In this document: positions 23,112 to 33,083 of the stretch, piece after piece
Layout: each line of letters opens with the position of its first letter
How positions within the stretch are numbered: the stretch's first letter is position 1
From: Rattus norvegicus
Lineage: Eukaryota > Chordata > Mammalia > Rodentia > Muridae
Length of the DNA: 64,000 nucleotides
Direction: 5' to 3'
NCBI RefSeq assembly: GCF_036323735.1
Contig: NC_086019.1
Span: 233,472,102 to 233,536,101, forward strand
Notes under the pieces: model-generated
Told to the model about the DNA's origin: nothing
The model's database searches: none
The model's input: only the letters and a program-made list of their open reading frames with translations
Program-made: the position numbers and the translations under genes

Positions 23112-24127
23112 AAAGTGAATTTGGCACACAGAAGAAAAAGAAATAGGTCCAGGACCTGCAGGTTTCAGTGAATGGCCTAAACTGCCATGCCCACCAGAAG
23201 GATGACTCCAGATAACTTGGCAACCCTTTACCAAAATAATCTCTAAGAGGGCATGAAAAAATAATAATTTTAATTTAGGATGAAAATTTTTATCTAACAA
23301 CCCTGGGGAACAAAATAAGTCACTGGGCTGTGGATCTCAGCCCTTGCTGGGATATTAGACATCCATCATTTTGAATCAAAACACATAAATAAATCTTAGT
23401 ACTTTTGCTCAGACATTTAGGGTAGAAAACACTTCCTCAAATTACCATGACCTTCAAAAGGGAAAAAATTCCTCTGAGGAGGCCTTGTTTTGTTTTGCTA
23501 TCATGTCAGAATGCCGATTTGCTCTTTTTGAACTGTAAGCTCGGCCCCTGCCTTTCTCTAATAACGTGGCGTGAGTCATCACGTTCACATGTATTTCTTC
23601 TGATTTGACAAATTGCCAAATCTGAAGCCTGGCTTTCCCAGAAGCCTCTCCCAAATGTCTTCCCTGTTAACTCTATCATCGTTTTTGCCTGCAAGATTAA
23701 AACCTGGCAACTTGAGAGGCTTTTCCTGACTGTGACCCTAGGGAGGAAAGGAGATGGAAGGATGCACACTCTCCTTCACAGACACTGCTTTCGAGAGCAG
23801 AGGCCCCAAAAGATTGAATCCAAGTAATTCATTCTACAGATGATGAGGGAGTTGGCTTGTGAGGTTTGTTCATAAGAACATTATCAGGCATCTTCCTTCC
23901 CTGATGCAGCATTTCCTTCAAAAAAAAAAGTCCTCTTATCAAAGTAGTATCTGAACATGAAAATGGTATACAACGATTCTTTATAGATAGCAAAGGCTGT
24001 TGTGATTTGAGAAAGTTGACTCCTCACCAAGAAAATGTAGAGTTTTGCTTACTTCAACTACCCATTTTCTTCCATTTTTCTGTTATTCTACTTCCTGTAG
24101 TACTTCTCCTTAAGTTATTTTATTTAT
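23112..24127. other. Single-copy stretch
   Basis: No recognised repeat or gene. It holds short poly(A) runs near 23921-23930 and AT-rich sequence near 23256-23295. Confidence 0.4.
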
Positions 24128-24410
24128 TGTTCTATGGAGGGTATGGCTGTGTGTGCCGTGGCACAAATGTGGAGATCAGAAGATAGTTTGCGGGGCTGGG
24201 GATTTAGCTCAGTGGTAGAGCGCTTACCTAGGAAGCGCAAAGCCCTGGGTTCGATCCCCAGCTCCGAAAAAAAGAATAAAAAAAAAAAAAAAAAAAAGAA
24301 GATAGTTTGCATGAGTTGGTTCTCTCTTCCCACCATGGAGGTCTCAGAAGTCCAACTCAGGTCATCAGGCTTAAATGAAAGTGTCCTACCCAGAAGCTGC
24401 CCTGCCGTCC
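24128..24410 (-). mobile_element. B3-like SINE interrupted by an ID element
   Basis: A reverse-oriented tRNA-derived SINE. 'GTGGCACAAATGTGGAGATC' (24160) precedes the ID insertion. After it comes 'GAGTTGGTTCTCTCTTCCCACCATGGAGG' (24313), then 'CCAACTCAGGTCATCAGGC' near 24352, the usual order of a reversed B3/B2-type SINE. The ID at 24192-24296 splits it, so the B3 is older. Confidence 0.75.
24192..24296 (+). mobile_element. ID SINE (BC1/tRNA-Ala derived) with 14-bp TSD
   Basis: A 75-nt ID core (24192-24266) starting GGGGCTGGGGATTTAGCTC, followed by an A-rich tail (24267-24296). The internal Pol III promoter looks intact, with an A box TAGCTCAGTGG and a B box GGTTCGATCCC. The perfect duplication AGAAGATAGTTTGC occurs at 24178-24191 and 24297-24310, which implies a fairly recent insertion by L1 machinery. 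ID elements of this kind are very abundant in rat and are the main clue to the species. Confidence 0.97.
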
Positions 24411-25399
24411 GTATTCACTCCTGTTCTCAGCTCTAGATGCTTGCACTATGTTATGAAACTGTCATTGAGGAGCAGTCTCTCTTACTTTTATTGAATTGGC
24501 TGTCAGAAATGAAATGAAAAGGTAAAGTTGCCCATCTGCTCAGGCAGAACTGAGTATGTTCTAGGGTTACATCTGTTTCCCAGGCATGTCTAAGAAAATG
24601 ATTATCATATCACACCAAGTACACTGGGCCTAGAATCTAGGTCAAGTGTAAACTCTTTGTCGAGGACATCATGCCACAATTTAGTTTGCTTCATATTTTG
24701 ACCATTAGTCCTATATAGTTTGAAGTTTCCCTGGCATTATACTCATATTTTCTTTCTCGGCGAAGAACTGTATGATTTCCTCATCATGTTGCTAGACTGC
24801 CCTTTCTAATACTTAGGAGTTGTTCTGTTCTTCCTCTGGAAGATGTTCTTGGAACTCATTGACTTTTGATATAAAGTAGATCGATGGCTTTCAAAGTCTA
24901 CTGAAACACTTCTCAACCTGTGACTCTATCTCATTATTCAAAGAACAAACCATAGGTTAACTAAAGCAAGGATGGATTCAATTTAAGTCTTTCATTACAA
25001 TGTACTAGAAGAACCTAATATCTACAAAAGATATTAGGTGGTATGATCCGGGGACGGCACCTGTAGAGATCTACTTCTACTCAGGACCTACTGAATTCAC
25101 ACTCCCATTTTCTGACAAGAAGCCATTAAGTCTTCATTTCCCCTGATGTTGTAGGGTTATTCCCACAGATACCATTGGAAGTCCTGTCAATGTGACTTGT
25201 CAATTGTGAAGTCTCTGCTAGATTAGGCCACCTACCCCACACCTACTTCTAACTTCATTCACAGTTGTCACATCATGTGAATCAAATCAGAATCCAGCTG
25301 GTTGTAAAGTTTCAGGAAGGTGATTTTAGGCTTCAGGTCCCAGAAGTAAGAAGAATGAATCAAGGATCGGTGTGAAACTGAGTTCCATCAAAAATACAT
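24411..25399. other. Single-copy stretch
   Basis: No repeat family, exon or RNA gene is recognised. There are no frames above 60 codons from 24437 onward. Confidence 0.4.
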
Positions 25400-25615
25400 T
25401 GTGAGCAGGGCTAAAGTGATTGCTCAGTGATTAAAGGCAAGAACTGCCCTTTTGGAGGATCTAGATTTGGGTTTACACTGGGCAGGTCATAATAACAATT
25501 GCAGCATCAAGAAATCTGCCACCTTTTCCTGGCCTCTAACCTATATCTATGTTCATATACCTACACACAGATGCATATGCATAAGTGTAATTAAGAATAA
25601 AACTTTAATAACCTG
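25400..25615 (+). mobile_element. B3-like SINE
   Basis: A forward tRNA-derived SINE: 'AGGGCTAAAGTGATTGCTCAGTG' near 25408, 'GGATCTAGATTTGGG' near 25457, then 'CTTTTCCTGGCCTCTAACC', 'ACACACAGATGCATATGC' and an A-rich end 'GAATAAAACTTTAA'. It is diverged from the B2/B3 consensus. Confidence 0.72.
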
Positions 25616-25631
25616 GAACAGATTTGGGTTC

Positions 25632-26008
25632 TGTGATGGTTAGATTTAATTGTTAATTGAAAAAAATCTAGAATCACCTGGGAGATGAATCCCTGGGCAT
25701 ACCTTGGAATTATCTTGATCAAACTGGTTGATGTGAAAAAACGCCAACCACTGTGGGTGGCACCATTCCCTAGGCAAGGGAATACTGGGATGAACTGTAG
25801 AAGAATGAAGAAAGGAAGCTGAACACTAACAGGCATGCCTTCATTATTCTTTTCTTCTGAGTACAAAAATAATGGGACAAATTGAGTCACACTCCTGATG
25901 CCTTGACTTTCTAGGGACTGTAATCTGGAACTGTGGGTTAAATATGCCTTCTACCTTAAATTGCTTTTACTGGGGCATTTTTCCAGGACAGATAAAGAAA
26001 TTAAGACA
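25632..26008 (+). mobile_element. MaLR-like LTR
   Basis: A forward TG...CA unit of 377 bp starting TGTGATGGTTAGATTTAATTG and ending GAAATTAAGACA. Internal landmarks are 'GGGCATACCTTGGAATTATC', 'TGGGTGGCACCATTCCC' and 'CTGTGGGTTAAATATGCC', where the family usually has AATAAACCCTTTCC. No matching 5-bp flanks are visible. Confidence 0.6.
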
Positions 26009-26033
26009 GATTGCATCCACCACCTTTGCATCT

Positions 26034-26108
26034 TATTTGTTTGTTTCTTTGTTTGTTTGATGGTTTGTTTGGTGGGAAGGAGAATAGAGAGAAGGAGGGA
26101 GGGAGGGA
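26034..26108 (+). repeat. (TTTG)n-rich and GGGA-rich low-complexity block
   Basis: An imperfect TTTG array (26034-26072) is followed by a purine-rich GGAAGGAGAATAGAGAGAAGGAGGGAGGGAGGGA segment. Confidence 0.8.
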
Positions 26109-26374
26109 TTGTTTAAGAACTTTTAGTTCCCCACTAATTCCCCAGAAAGTTTACCTGGCAAGTAAACTATTCTAAGCTTTTCTATATTGCAAAATATTTG
26201 TATTTTCCCTTACATCCTATTATTTATTTGGCTAAGTACATTGTTGCCTAAAATTAGGAACTATCACTCTGTTGTCTCCCAGAAACAAGATAAAATCTTA
26301 AAAATATAAAATCAGATAAAGTTAGTTAGTTAATGACCTTATAAATTGGAATGACTGGCTGGCTTCCTGTGCCA

Positions 26375-26745
26375 ATTAGCTTTTGCTGCCTAACAAATCA
26401 CTCCATACTCACTGGCCTGAAGCAACTCTCATCATTTATCCCTTAGTGGGAACTGCTTTAGAACTGACCAGGTTTGCTAGACCCGGATAGTGTTAGGTGG
26501 TCCCAGGTGTCTGGCCTGAAGCCCTGGGTGTCTGGTCTAAAGAGAAGGCACGTGTCTGATTTGAAGTGGCGCTGAATCATCCTATGGGCTAGCAGATCTT
26601 CTCGTGACAGTCTTAGCCTCCCCAGGACTTAGAGGATGCTTCAATGAGCAAGTTCACCTCTGCTTCCAAGGTGCCTCTCTACTGTCCTATCAGCTGAATC
26701 AAGTCCGCTGTAGTTTCGCTGGTTGAAGAAATACATCACAGCTGA
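26375..26745 (-). mobile_element. Possible ancient MaLR LTR relic
   Basis: The phrase 'TTTTGCTGCCTAACAAATCAC' (26383) resembles the 3' end of old mammalian LTRs in reverse ('...GCTGCCTAACAAACCACC'). The remainder is heavily diverged. It shares this start motif with the segment at 35645. Confidence 0.4.
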
Positions 26746-27954
26746 CCTTGCAGACTTGGGGAATAAAATAGAGGTGGAAAACCAACACAATAAAATATTC
26801 TCTAGACAGACTTTCTTTACAATAGATCTCTGCAGTCAAGTCTAGTGTGAGTCCATTTCCATGGTCCCATCATTGCATGTTTGCTGTGTGCTAAAAATAC
26901 AAACATGACTAAGGCAGAGTTTCTGCATTAAGGAGGTGAGGCAGTGTCCAGGAAGTAAACTTTCATTAAGATAGCTGCATGAGCCCACCTAAGTTGAGAA
27001 AGACAGAGCAAGTAAATTAAAAGAGCGCATAGCATGAGGTTTGATAAAACCAGCAAACCCAGGCTTAGACAACTGGCAACCTTTTTGAATTAATACGAAG
27101 AAAGATAACCCTGGAAGAGTAGGGGAAATTAAACACAGGAATCACCAAGACAAAAGGATATCAGGTTGACCCCACATTACACTGAAGTAATTTGTATAAA
27201 AATCAACGGAATTAAATTCTGTTGTTTTACAGAAGTATTGCTGCAGGTATTTTTATTCCCAGATGGTCCATTTCTTTACAGAGAAAACCTTTTCAGATTG
27301 TTTATTGAAAAAAAAAAACTAAATAAGGCTGCATTCTAATTAATGGAGAAATTATTTTATAACAGAATTGAATGGAGAATTCAAGTCATGCTTTCTTGTT
27401 TAGCAAACAAGAAACCCAAGAACCCATTTGAATTGTATTCTTCTCAGGTGAATACTACAGCCTACGCCAAATATTTGGCTCTCTTGGTCTGGCCTTTCTT
27501 TATTTCTGTTTCTGTTCTTTTCCAAAAAGAAGAAATATATCTTTAAGTCATGTTCTTCCCACTGCTCTGGGGGAGGGGCCAATATATTAGCATATTTGAT
27601 CTGTGCTTAAAACAATTGCTGCTGCCCAGACCCTCCAAAATGCTGGAACTATTTACAGGTTTCAGGCATCGCTAAGATGGTTGATTAAAACTTCTTTTCC
27701 TGTTGCACTTAGGTAAATTTGCCTACTTTATTCACCCATCCATTTATTCAGGGACCAATTTATTCAGCAGGAGGTGCTTAGACTTTTCTGTTTGTTAAAT
27801 GTTGTACTGCAAAGTGAGGCTTAAATAACAAATAATTCCTTGTTTCACAAGATTTGTGAGCTTGAATAGGATTAGAAATCTATTTTTAAAGTCCATTTTA
27901 TTGCTAATGTTAATAATCACAAGATAGGTTTATAGGTACACTTTTATTAATTTT
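26746..27954. other. Repeat-poor single-copy stretch
   Basis: No gene is recognised. The frame at 27343-27546 (67 codons, plus) overlaps a 60-codon minus frame, and neither shows a known domain. A 10-A run lies near 27309. Confidence 0.4.
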
Positions 27955-27959
27955 TTTAA

Positions 27960-28142
27960 TTTTTAAATTATGTGTAGTAGGGTTGTGTGTGTGAGTTCAG
28001 CTTCTTCTGGGTGCTAGAGGTATGGGAACTCCTTTAGCTGGAGTTATGCAGTTGTGAGCCATCGAGCAAGGATGCTAGAAACCAAAATCAGGCCCTCTAA
28101 AGAGTAGTACATTTAGTTAATCACTAAGAGATCTGGCCAACC
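27960..28142 (-). mobile_element. B3/B2-type SINE, diverged
   Basis: Reverse-oriented. 'GGGTGCTAGAGGTATGGGAAC' (28009), 'GTTGTGAGCCATCGAGCAAGG' (28050), 'AAACCAAAATCAGGCCCTC' (28080) and 'TAATCACTAAGAGATCTGGCC' (28120) follow the order of a reversed B2/B3. Confidence 0.65.
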
Positions 28143-28171
28143 TCAGAGTTTATACTCTTAAAATATATATT

Positions 28172-28345
28172 TTGAGAGGTGGGGGAATAGCTTACCAGTT
28201 AGAGTGCAAGCAGGTCAGCAAAATAACACAAAGGCAGGTACGTATCTCCAATCCCAGCACTGAGGAGAAAGATGTGAGAGAGTCACACAACATGTAAGAC
28301 CAGGCCAGTCAGAACTATACCACGAGATTCAGCCTTAAACAAAAG
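28172..28345 (+). mobile_element. B4-like SINE, diverged
   Basis: A forward ID-B1 composite: 'GAGAGGTGGGGGAATAGCTTACCAGTTAGAGTGC' resembles the ID/tRNA head. 'TATCTCCAATCCCAGCACTG' and 'TAAGACCAGGCCAGTCAG' resemble the B1 part. Confidence 0.55.
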
Positions 28346-28907
28346 CCACTGTAAAGTACATCATGAAGGAACTGAGCAATTAGAGACTTTGATTGTGGAA
28401 ATTTTCTACCACGAAACTCTCTTCCTGTTATCATCATCGTATGGCCTACTATACTCATGCAAAACAAGTGGAAGGGTGGGGATAGCCACACTACAATAGT
28501 AAAGGCTGTTATCGCTGGGCAGTGGAAAAACAGTCCCCCCTTTCTATTACTTTCCGAACTTATCAAATCATCTACAATCAGCACATATTTTATGTAATAC
28601 AATAGCATATCAGGAAAGGCATCTCCAGCTCCTGGTGGCTCATCAGGGCACACATTGTTTCTTGCTTCTATCAGTCTGCACAGATTGTTCCTGATCGGTA
28701 CCCTTCCTTCAAGTATAACTCAGGGACCCAGACCCTCTCATCTCACGGCTGTGTGGCTCTCCACAAGTGACCCCTGAGTTTTTCTCACATCCTGGATCTC
28801 TTCCTTTAATTCTTAATTAAAGCACTGTCCTGTCAGAAGAATGCATGATACCTGCCTAGAGGTCAATCACCACTTTTGTCTATTTCTCTACTGGTCAAAT
28901 CTCAATC
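28346..28907. other. Single-copy stretch
   Basis: No repeat or exon is recognised upstream of the composite L1 insertion. Its last bases begin the target-site duplication. Confidence 0.4.
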
Positions 28908-28921
28908 ACTTGGCCACTCTT
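28908..28921 (+). repeat. Target-site duplication, left copy
   Basis: ACTTGGCCACTCTT, identical to 30622-30635. The final Ts merge with the poly(T) tail. It marks the 3' side (element sense) of the composite insertion. Confidence 0.95.
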
Positions 28922-29169
28922 TTTTTTTTTTTCCTTGCTGCAGCCAAACTTTTATTCAATCTTAAGGAGAAGCCCCGCGCACCCGCATGGCTCGGCTTAT
29001 ATACACCCTAGCGCGGCGCATCCACACCTGATTGGTCGCTTACCCATGATCTCATTAGGCATGCCCCGGAGTGGGCAAAGACCTGGCACGAAGGCACTCT
29101 TGCACATGCGCACACAGTTAACTTCCTGAAAGGAAGTCGGCTGGCGCGGTGGAGGCCAGCGCCATCTTG
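28922..29169 (-). mobile_element. IAP-like LTR fragment carried by an L1 (3' transduction)
   Basis: About 235 bp of GC- and CpG-rich sequence lie between a 3'-terminal poly(A) (T run to 28932) and the L1's own A-rich tail. On the minus strand it starts at CAAGATGGCGCTGGCC. It contains a CCAAT box (29031-29035), a TATATAAG box (28996-29003) and AATAAA (28951-28956), followed after about 17 nt by the poly(A). This is the layout of a retroviral LTR from U3 to the end of R. The wording matches intracisternal A-particle LTRs as I remember them. Both the LTR's first bases and its U5 are missing, so it is not an independent retroviral insertion. Confidence 0.82.
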
Positions 29170-29188
29170 TTTTTTTTTTGTTGTTGTT

Positions 29189-29219
<31 letters not shown>

Positions 29220-29220
29220 T
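29170..29220 (-). repeat. Internal A-rich tail of the L1
   Basis: The plus strand shows T10, TTG repeats and four TTTTG-like units. On the element strand this is an AAAAC-patterned A-tail, typical of L1. It lies between the L1 3' end and the LTR fragment instead of at the outer edge. Confidence 0.9.
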
Positions 29221-30621
29221 ATTAACTTGAGTATTTCTTATATACATTTCGAGTGTTATTCCTTTTCCGGGTTTCCGGGCAAACATTCCCCTCCCCCCTC
29301 CCCTTCCTTATGGGTGTTCCCCTCCCCACCCTCCCCCCATTGCCGCCCTCCCCCCAACAGTCTAGTTCACTGGGGGTTCAGTCTTAGCAGGACCCAGGGC
29401 TTCCCCTTCCACTGGTGCTCTTACTAGGATATTCATTGCTACCTATGAGGTCAGAGTCCAAGGTCAGTCCATGTATAGTCTTTAGGTAGTGGCTTAGTCC
29501 CTGGAAGCTCTGGTTGCTTGGTATTGTTGTTCCTAAGGGGTCTCGAGCCCCTTCAAGCTCTTCCAGTTCTTTCTCTGATTCCTTCAATGGGGGTCCTATT
29601 CTCAGTTCAGTGGTTTGCTGCTGGCATTCGCCTCTGTATTTGCTGTATTCTGGCTGTGTCTCTCAGGAGCGATCTACATACAGCTCCTGTCGGCCTGCAC
29701 TTCTTTGCTTCATCCATCTTGTCTAATTGGGTGGCTATATATGTATGGGCCACATGTGGGGCAGGCTCTGAAGGTGTTCCTTCAGTCTCTGTTTTAATCT
29801 TTGCCTCTCTATTCCCTGCCAAGGGTATTCTTGTTCCCCTTTTAAAGAAGGAGTGATGCATTCACATTTTGATCATCCATCTTGAGTTTCATTTGTTCTA
29901 GGCATCTAGGGTAATTCAAGCATTTGGGCTAATAGCCACTTATCAATGAGTGCATATCATGTGTATCTTTCTGTGATTGGGTTAGCTCACTCAGGATGAT
30001 ATTTTCCAGTTCCAACCATTTGCCTACGAATTTCATAAAGTCATTGTTTTTGATAGCTGAGTAATATTCCATTGTGTAGATGTACCACATTTTCTGTATC
30101 CATTCCTCTGTTGAAGGGCATCTGGGTTCTTTCCAGCTTCTAGCTATTATAAATAAGGCTGCGATGAACATAGTGGAGCACGTGTCTTTTTTATATGTTG
30201 GGGCATTTTTTGGGTATATGCCCAAGAGAGGTATAGCTGGATCCTCAGGCAGTTCAATGTCCAATTTTCTGAGGAACCTCCAGAATGGTTGTATCAGTCT
30301 GCAACCCCATCAACAATGGAGGAGTGTTCCTCTTTCTCCACATCCTCTCCAGCATCTGCTGTCACCTGAGTTTTTGATCTTAGCCATTCTCACTGGTATG
30401 AGGTGAAATCTCAGGGTTGTTTTGATTTGCATTTCCCTTATGACTAAAGATGTTGAACATTTCTTGAGGTGTTTCTCTGCCATTCGGCATTCCTCAGCTG
30501 TGAACTCTTTGTTTAGCTCTGAGCCCCATTTTTTAATACGGTTATTTGTCTCCCTGTGGTCTAACTTCTTGAGTTCTTTGTATATTTTGGATATAAGGCC
30601 TCTATCTGTTGTAGGATTGGT
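29221..30621 (-). mobile_element. 5'-truncated rat-type LINE-1
   Basis: Reverse-oriented L1 of 1.4 kb. The 3' end at left reads ATTAACTTGAGTATTTC, followed by the polypurine region (29275-29360), the 3'UTR body and the end of ORF2 (29929). It is truncated inside ORF2 at 30621. Together with the LTR fragment it is enclosed by one 14-bp duplication (28908-28921 and 30622-30635). The element-sense insertion site is CT/AAGA, an acceptable L1 endonuclease target. Confidence 0.95.
29929..30621 (-). pseudogene. LINE-1 ORF2 C-terminal remnant, 230 codons, one nonsense
   Basis: Translation from 30621 down to the TAG at 29929-29931 stays in one frame for 230 codons and gives the C-terminal part of L1 ORF2p. 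Landmarks are DRGLISKIYKELKKLD near the start, 'LDIELPEDPAIPLLGIYPK' near 30264-30210, and 'EYYSAIKNNDFMKFVGKW' near the end. The only lesion is a TGA at 30310-30312, where the family normally has a tryptophan codon in the Cys-rich segment. The endonuclease and RT catalytic regions are absent because of the 5' truncation. The single lesion suggests a relatively young copy. Confidence 0.93.
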
Positions 30622-30635
30622 ACTTGGCCACTCTT
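30622..30635 (+). repeat. Target-site duplication, right copy
   Basis: ACTTGGCCACTCTT, a perfect match to 28908-28921. It defines the 5' side (element sense) of the insertion. Confidence 0.95.
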
Positions 30636-30811
30636 AGCTTTAAGGAAATCTGGGAAAATCTGGTGTAGTTGTGTGCCTTGTAAACAAAATCAAGTGCTGC
30701 TGACACACTATAATCTACTCTTCTGATCACTAAATAGTCCCTTTAACCTCATCTCCATGTATAGCATGCACTTGCCTTTTTCCTTGGTCTCTCTTTCTCT
30801 TTATAATGGCC

Positions 30812-31467
30812 ACCATGAGGCTCTGTATTAATCACTGTCTGCTGCAAGTTGAAGCTTCTCTGATAAGAATTGAGAGATACATTCATCTATGGGTATAATG
30901 ATAACTCATTAGGAATCAGTTTAACCCCATGTCTTAGCTGCATAATAGTAGTAGGGTTCCCACACTACAACCCCAGGGTCTACAACCTGCCTATTCTTAG
31001 ATTCTTAGCCCAATAATGTGCAGGCTTTGAGTTTTGGCTTGTGGAACAGGACTTAAATATAATCAGAAAGTAGGTGGTTACTCTCATGATGCCCGTGCCA
31101 CTATTGCACCAGCAGATGTGCCACGCCAGAGCAGTCACTATTGCAGTTCACAGAGATCCACAGCTAGGTACGACTAATGATTACAATTGTCCTCTAGCAT
31201 TATGCCATAGCACCTTCCAGCACTGTGAAACCAGCCGGTTGGAAAGAAGCTTCCAGGTCACTTCCAGCTCGAGTTCCTTGTGTTGTATTATTAGAGTATG
31301 TGGTATCTTCAGTTATAGGGCATTACTATCAGGTTCTAGAGTGTATACAAAAATATTAGAAATAGCTGTAATGTTTATGGGAGTCTGTGGGACCTTATGG
31401 ACCAACAACTCCAAAAGAACTAACCCATACTCTGGGATGCTCATTCATAATGGAACATTTACAATAC

Positions 31468-31470
<3 letters not shown>
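30812..31470 (-). mobile_element. LINE-1 (Lx-type) 3' region fragment
   Basis: Reverse-oriented old L1. Successive landmarks are 'CTGTATTAATCACTGTCTGCTGCAAG' (30823), 'CATTCATCTATGGGTATAATG' (30881), 'GCATAATAGTAGTAGGGTTCC' (30941) and 'CACTATTGCACCAGCAGATG' (31099). The same layout recurs at 40.5-41.6 kb. An open frame of 160 codons here is antisense to the L1 and runs into the AG repeat. Confidence 0.68.

Positions 31471-31537
<67 letters not shown>
31471..31537 (+). repeat. (AG)n microsatellite
   Basis: 67 nt of AG repeats with one AA step near 31521. It separates two L1 fragments of opposite orientation. Confidence 0.97.
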
Positions 31538-31547
31538 TCATGGATCT

Positions 31548-31905
31548 TGTGGATGAAGGGGTAGAAAGAATGTAAGATCCAGAGGCAGTGGATGGCTGTA
31601 GGAATACACTATGTTTTAGATACAACAAAGCAGTTTCATGTATGAATTCGCAGTGGTTGTAATAGATACATAATGCCTCTACAAGTTCAATCTAGACCAA
31701 CTCCCCAAATGGCAAGGGAAGCTATGCATGAAGTCCTACCCATAACCAAGGAGGTATTAGCAAATGATAAATGCTAGAAGAGGAAAGTCTATTTTCTTTA
31801 AGAGTCTAATCCCTTGTAAGCTGAAGTCTAGTGGAAGGTGTCACATCCAAGAGTATTTGGGAAGCACAAACTAGCCTAGGTTTAAAAAAAAAAGACATAG
31901 TTGGG
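31548..31905 (+). mobile_element. LINE-1 3'UTR fragment, forward
   Basis: Forward older L1 3'UTR: 'AAGATCCAGAGGCAGTGGATGGCTG' (31574), 'ACAACAAAGCAGTTTCATG' (31622), 'CATGAAGTCCTACCCATAACCAAGG' (31727), 'AGAGTCTAATCCCTTG' (31800). It is diverged and has no ORF2. Confidence 0.6.
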
Positions 31906-31945
31906 TGAGTAGTGGGTAGGGAAGGAACATGTACAAAATTATCAA

Positions 31946-31990
31946 AATAATAGGAATAATAAACATTAAAATAATAAAATAATAAAAAAT
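31946..31990 (+). repeat. (AAT)n-rich tract
   Basis: An imperfect AAT/AATA array with an A-rich end. Confidence 0.85.
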
Positions 31991-32109
31991 CTTTTAAAAA
32001 AAGAAAATCTAGAAAGACATTCAAATCCCTTCCCCAAGCACTGCTCAAAACCCAGAAGATGTACAATCTTTCCCTGCTCCAAATATGGCTCCTGTGGTCT
32101 AGCATCTTT

Positions 32110-32242
32110 TTCAAGGGTTTATTTTATCTTTTATTATATGTATATGTCTGTGAACCACCTGATGTAGGTGCTAGAAACCAAACTCAGGTTCTCAGTCAAA
32201 GAAGTAAATGGACTTTACTACTGATCCATGTCTCCAGCCCCA
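32110..32242 (-). mobile_element. B3/B2-type SINE fragment
   Basis: Reverse-oriented. 'GTAGGTGCTAGAAACCAAACTCAGG' (32166) and 'GATCCATGTCTCCAGCCCC' (32223) mark the mid-part and 5' end of a tRNA-derived SINE. Confidence 0.75.
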
Positions 32243-32740
32243 CAGCCAGCCATCTGGTGACTTAGGGACACCAGTCATGTCTCTCTACTTATCTTCCCAG
32301 CTCATCCACACAATAAGCTAAAGAAGTAGAACCAGAGTAAGCACTCCCATGTAGACTGTGGATGAGTAAGGACTGAGCAAACACCATCACCACCATCTGT
32401 AGAATTCTTTAAACCCAAACTCAAATGCCATGTTTACTAAACACTAACTTCCTATCTTCCCTACCTCTGGCACCCTGCCAGACTTCGCAATACTTCCTGT
32501 TTCCATGGTTTTGATCATTGCAGGTAATCCGTATTAGTGACAGTATATGGTATTTGTTCCATTTTGTCTGTTTTATCTCACTTAGCGTAGTATCTTCAAG
32601 ATTCAGTGGGCAAAAGTGCTTGCCGCAGGACCACAGTGTTGTGGGCAGTCATGGGGTCTATTCTGAGTGTCAAAGGAGAGAGGAGACAATTTTGGTGAAC
32701 ATAGTTTCTACCACAGATTGTAAGATTTTAAAAATAAATT

Positions 32741-32925
32741 ATGGGGATGGAGAGATAGCGTAGAGAGGGTAAGAGCATTGCCTGTTTTTCTGGAGGACCA
32801 GGGCTCAGTTCCCAGCACCCATGTGGCAGATCATCTCTGTCTGTAACTCCAGATCCTGGGAATCTGATGCCTTCACACAGACATACATGGGAGGCAAAAC
32901 AACAATGCACATAAAATAATAAGTG
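32741..32925 (+). mobile_element. B3 SINE
   Basis: Forward. 'GGGGATGGAGAGATAGCG' at its head, then 'GAGGACCAGGGCTCAGTTCCCAGCACCC' near 32792, 'CTGTAACTCCAGATCCTGGG' near 32841 and the A-rich 3' end 'GCACATAAAATAATAAG'. A minus-strand frame of 67 codons over it is antisense. Confidence 0.88.
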
Positions 32926-32984
32926 AGTCATTAAAAGTATGTCTTACATGTTGGGGCTATAAAGACACACACCCCCAAACTCAA

Positions 32985-33083
32985 CTCATGGGAGTTAGTT
33001 TTCTCCTTCCATCATATGGGTCCCAGGGTTCAAGACTAGCTTTTCAGTAAGTCTCTTTACCCACTGAGCAATCTCCTCAGCCC
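32985..33083 (-). mobile_element. B3/B2-type SINE fragment
   Basis: Reverse-oriented. 'GAGTTAGTTTTCTCCTTCCATCATATGGGTCCC' near 32992 and 'ACCCACTGAGCAATCTCCTCAGCCC' ending at 33083. Confidence 0.8.

Noticed and set aside
24192..24266. tRNA-Ala-like gene
   Set aside because: Flanking direct repeats, an A-tail and the ID consensus show a SINE, not a functional tRNA gene. The same holds for 34546-34621.
31074..31556. 160-codon plus-strand open frame ending in an Arg-Glu repeat
   Set aside because: It is antisense to an L1 3' region, and its end is simply the (AG)n microsatellite translated.
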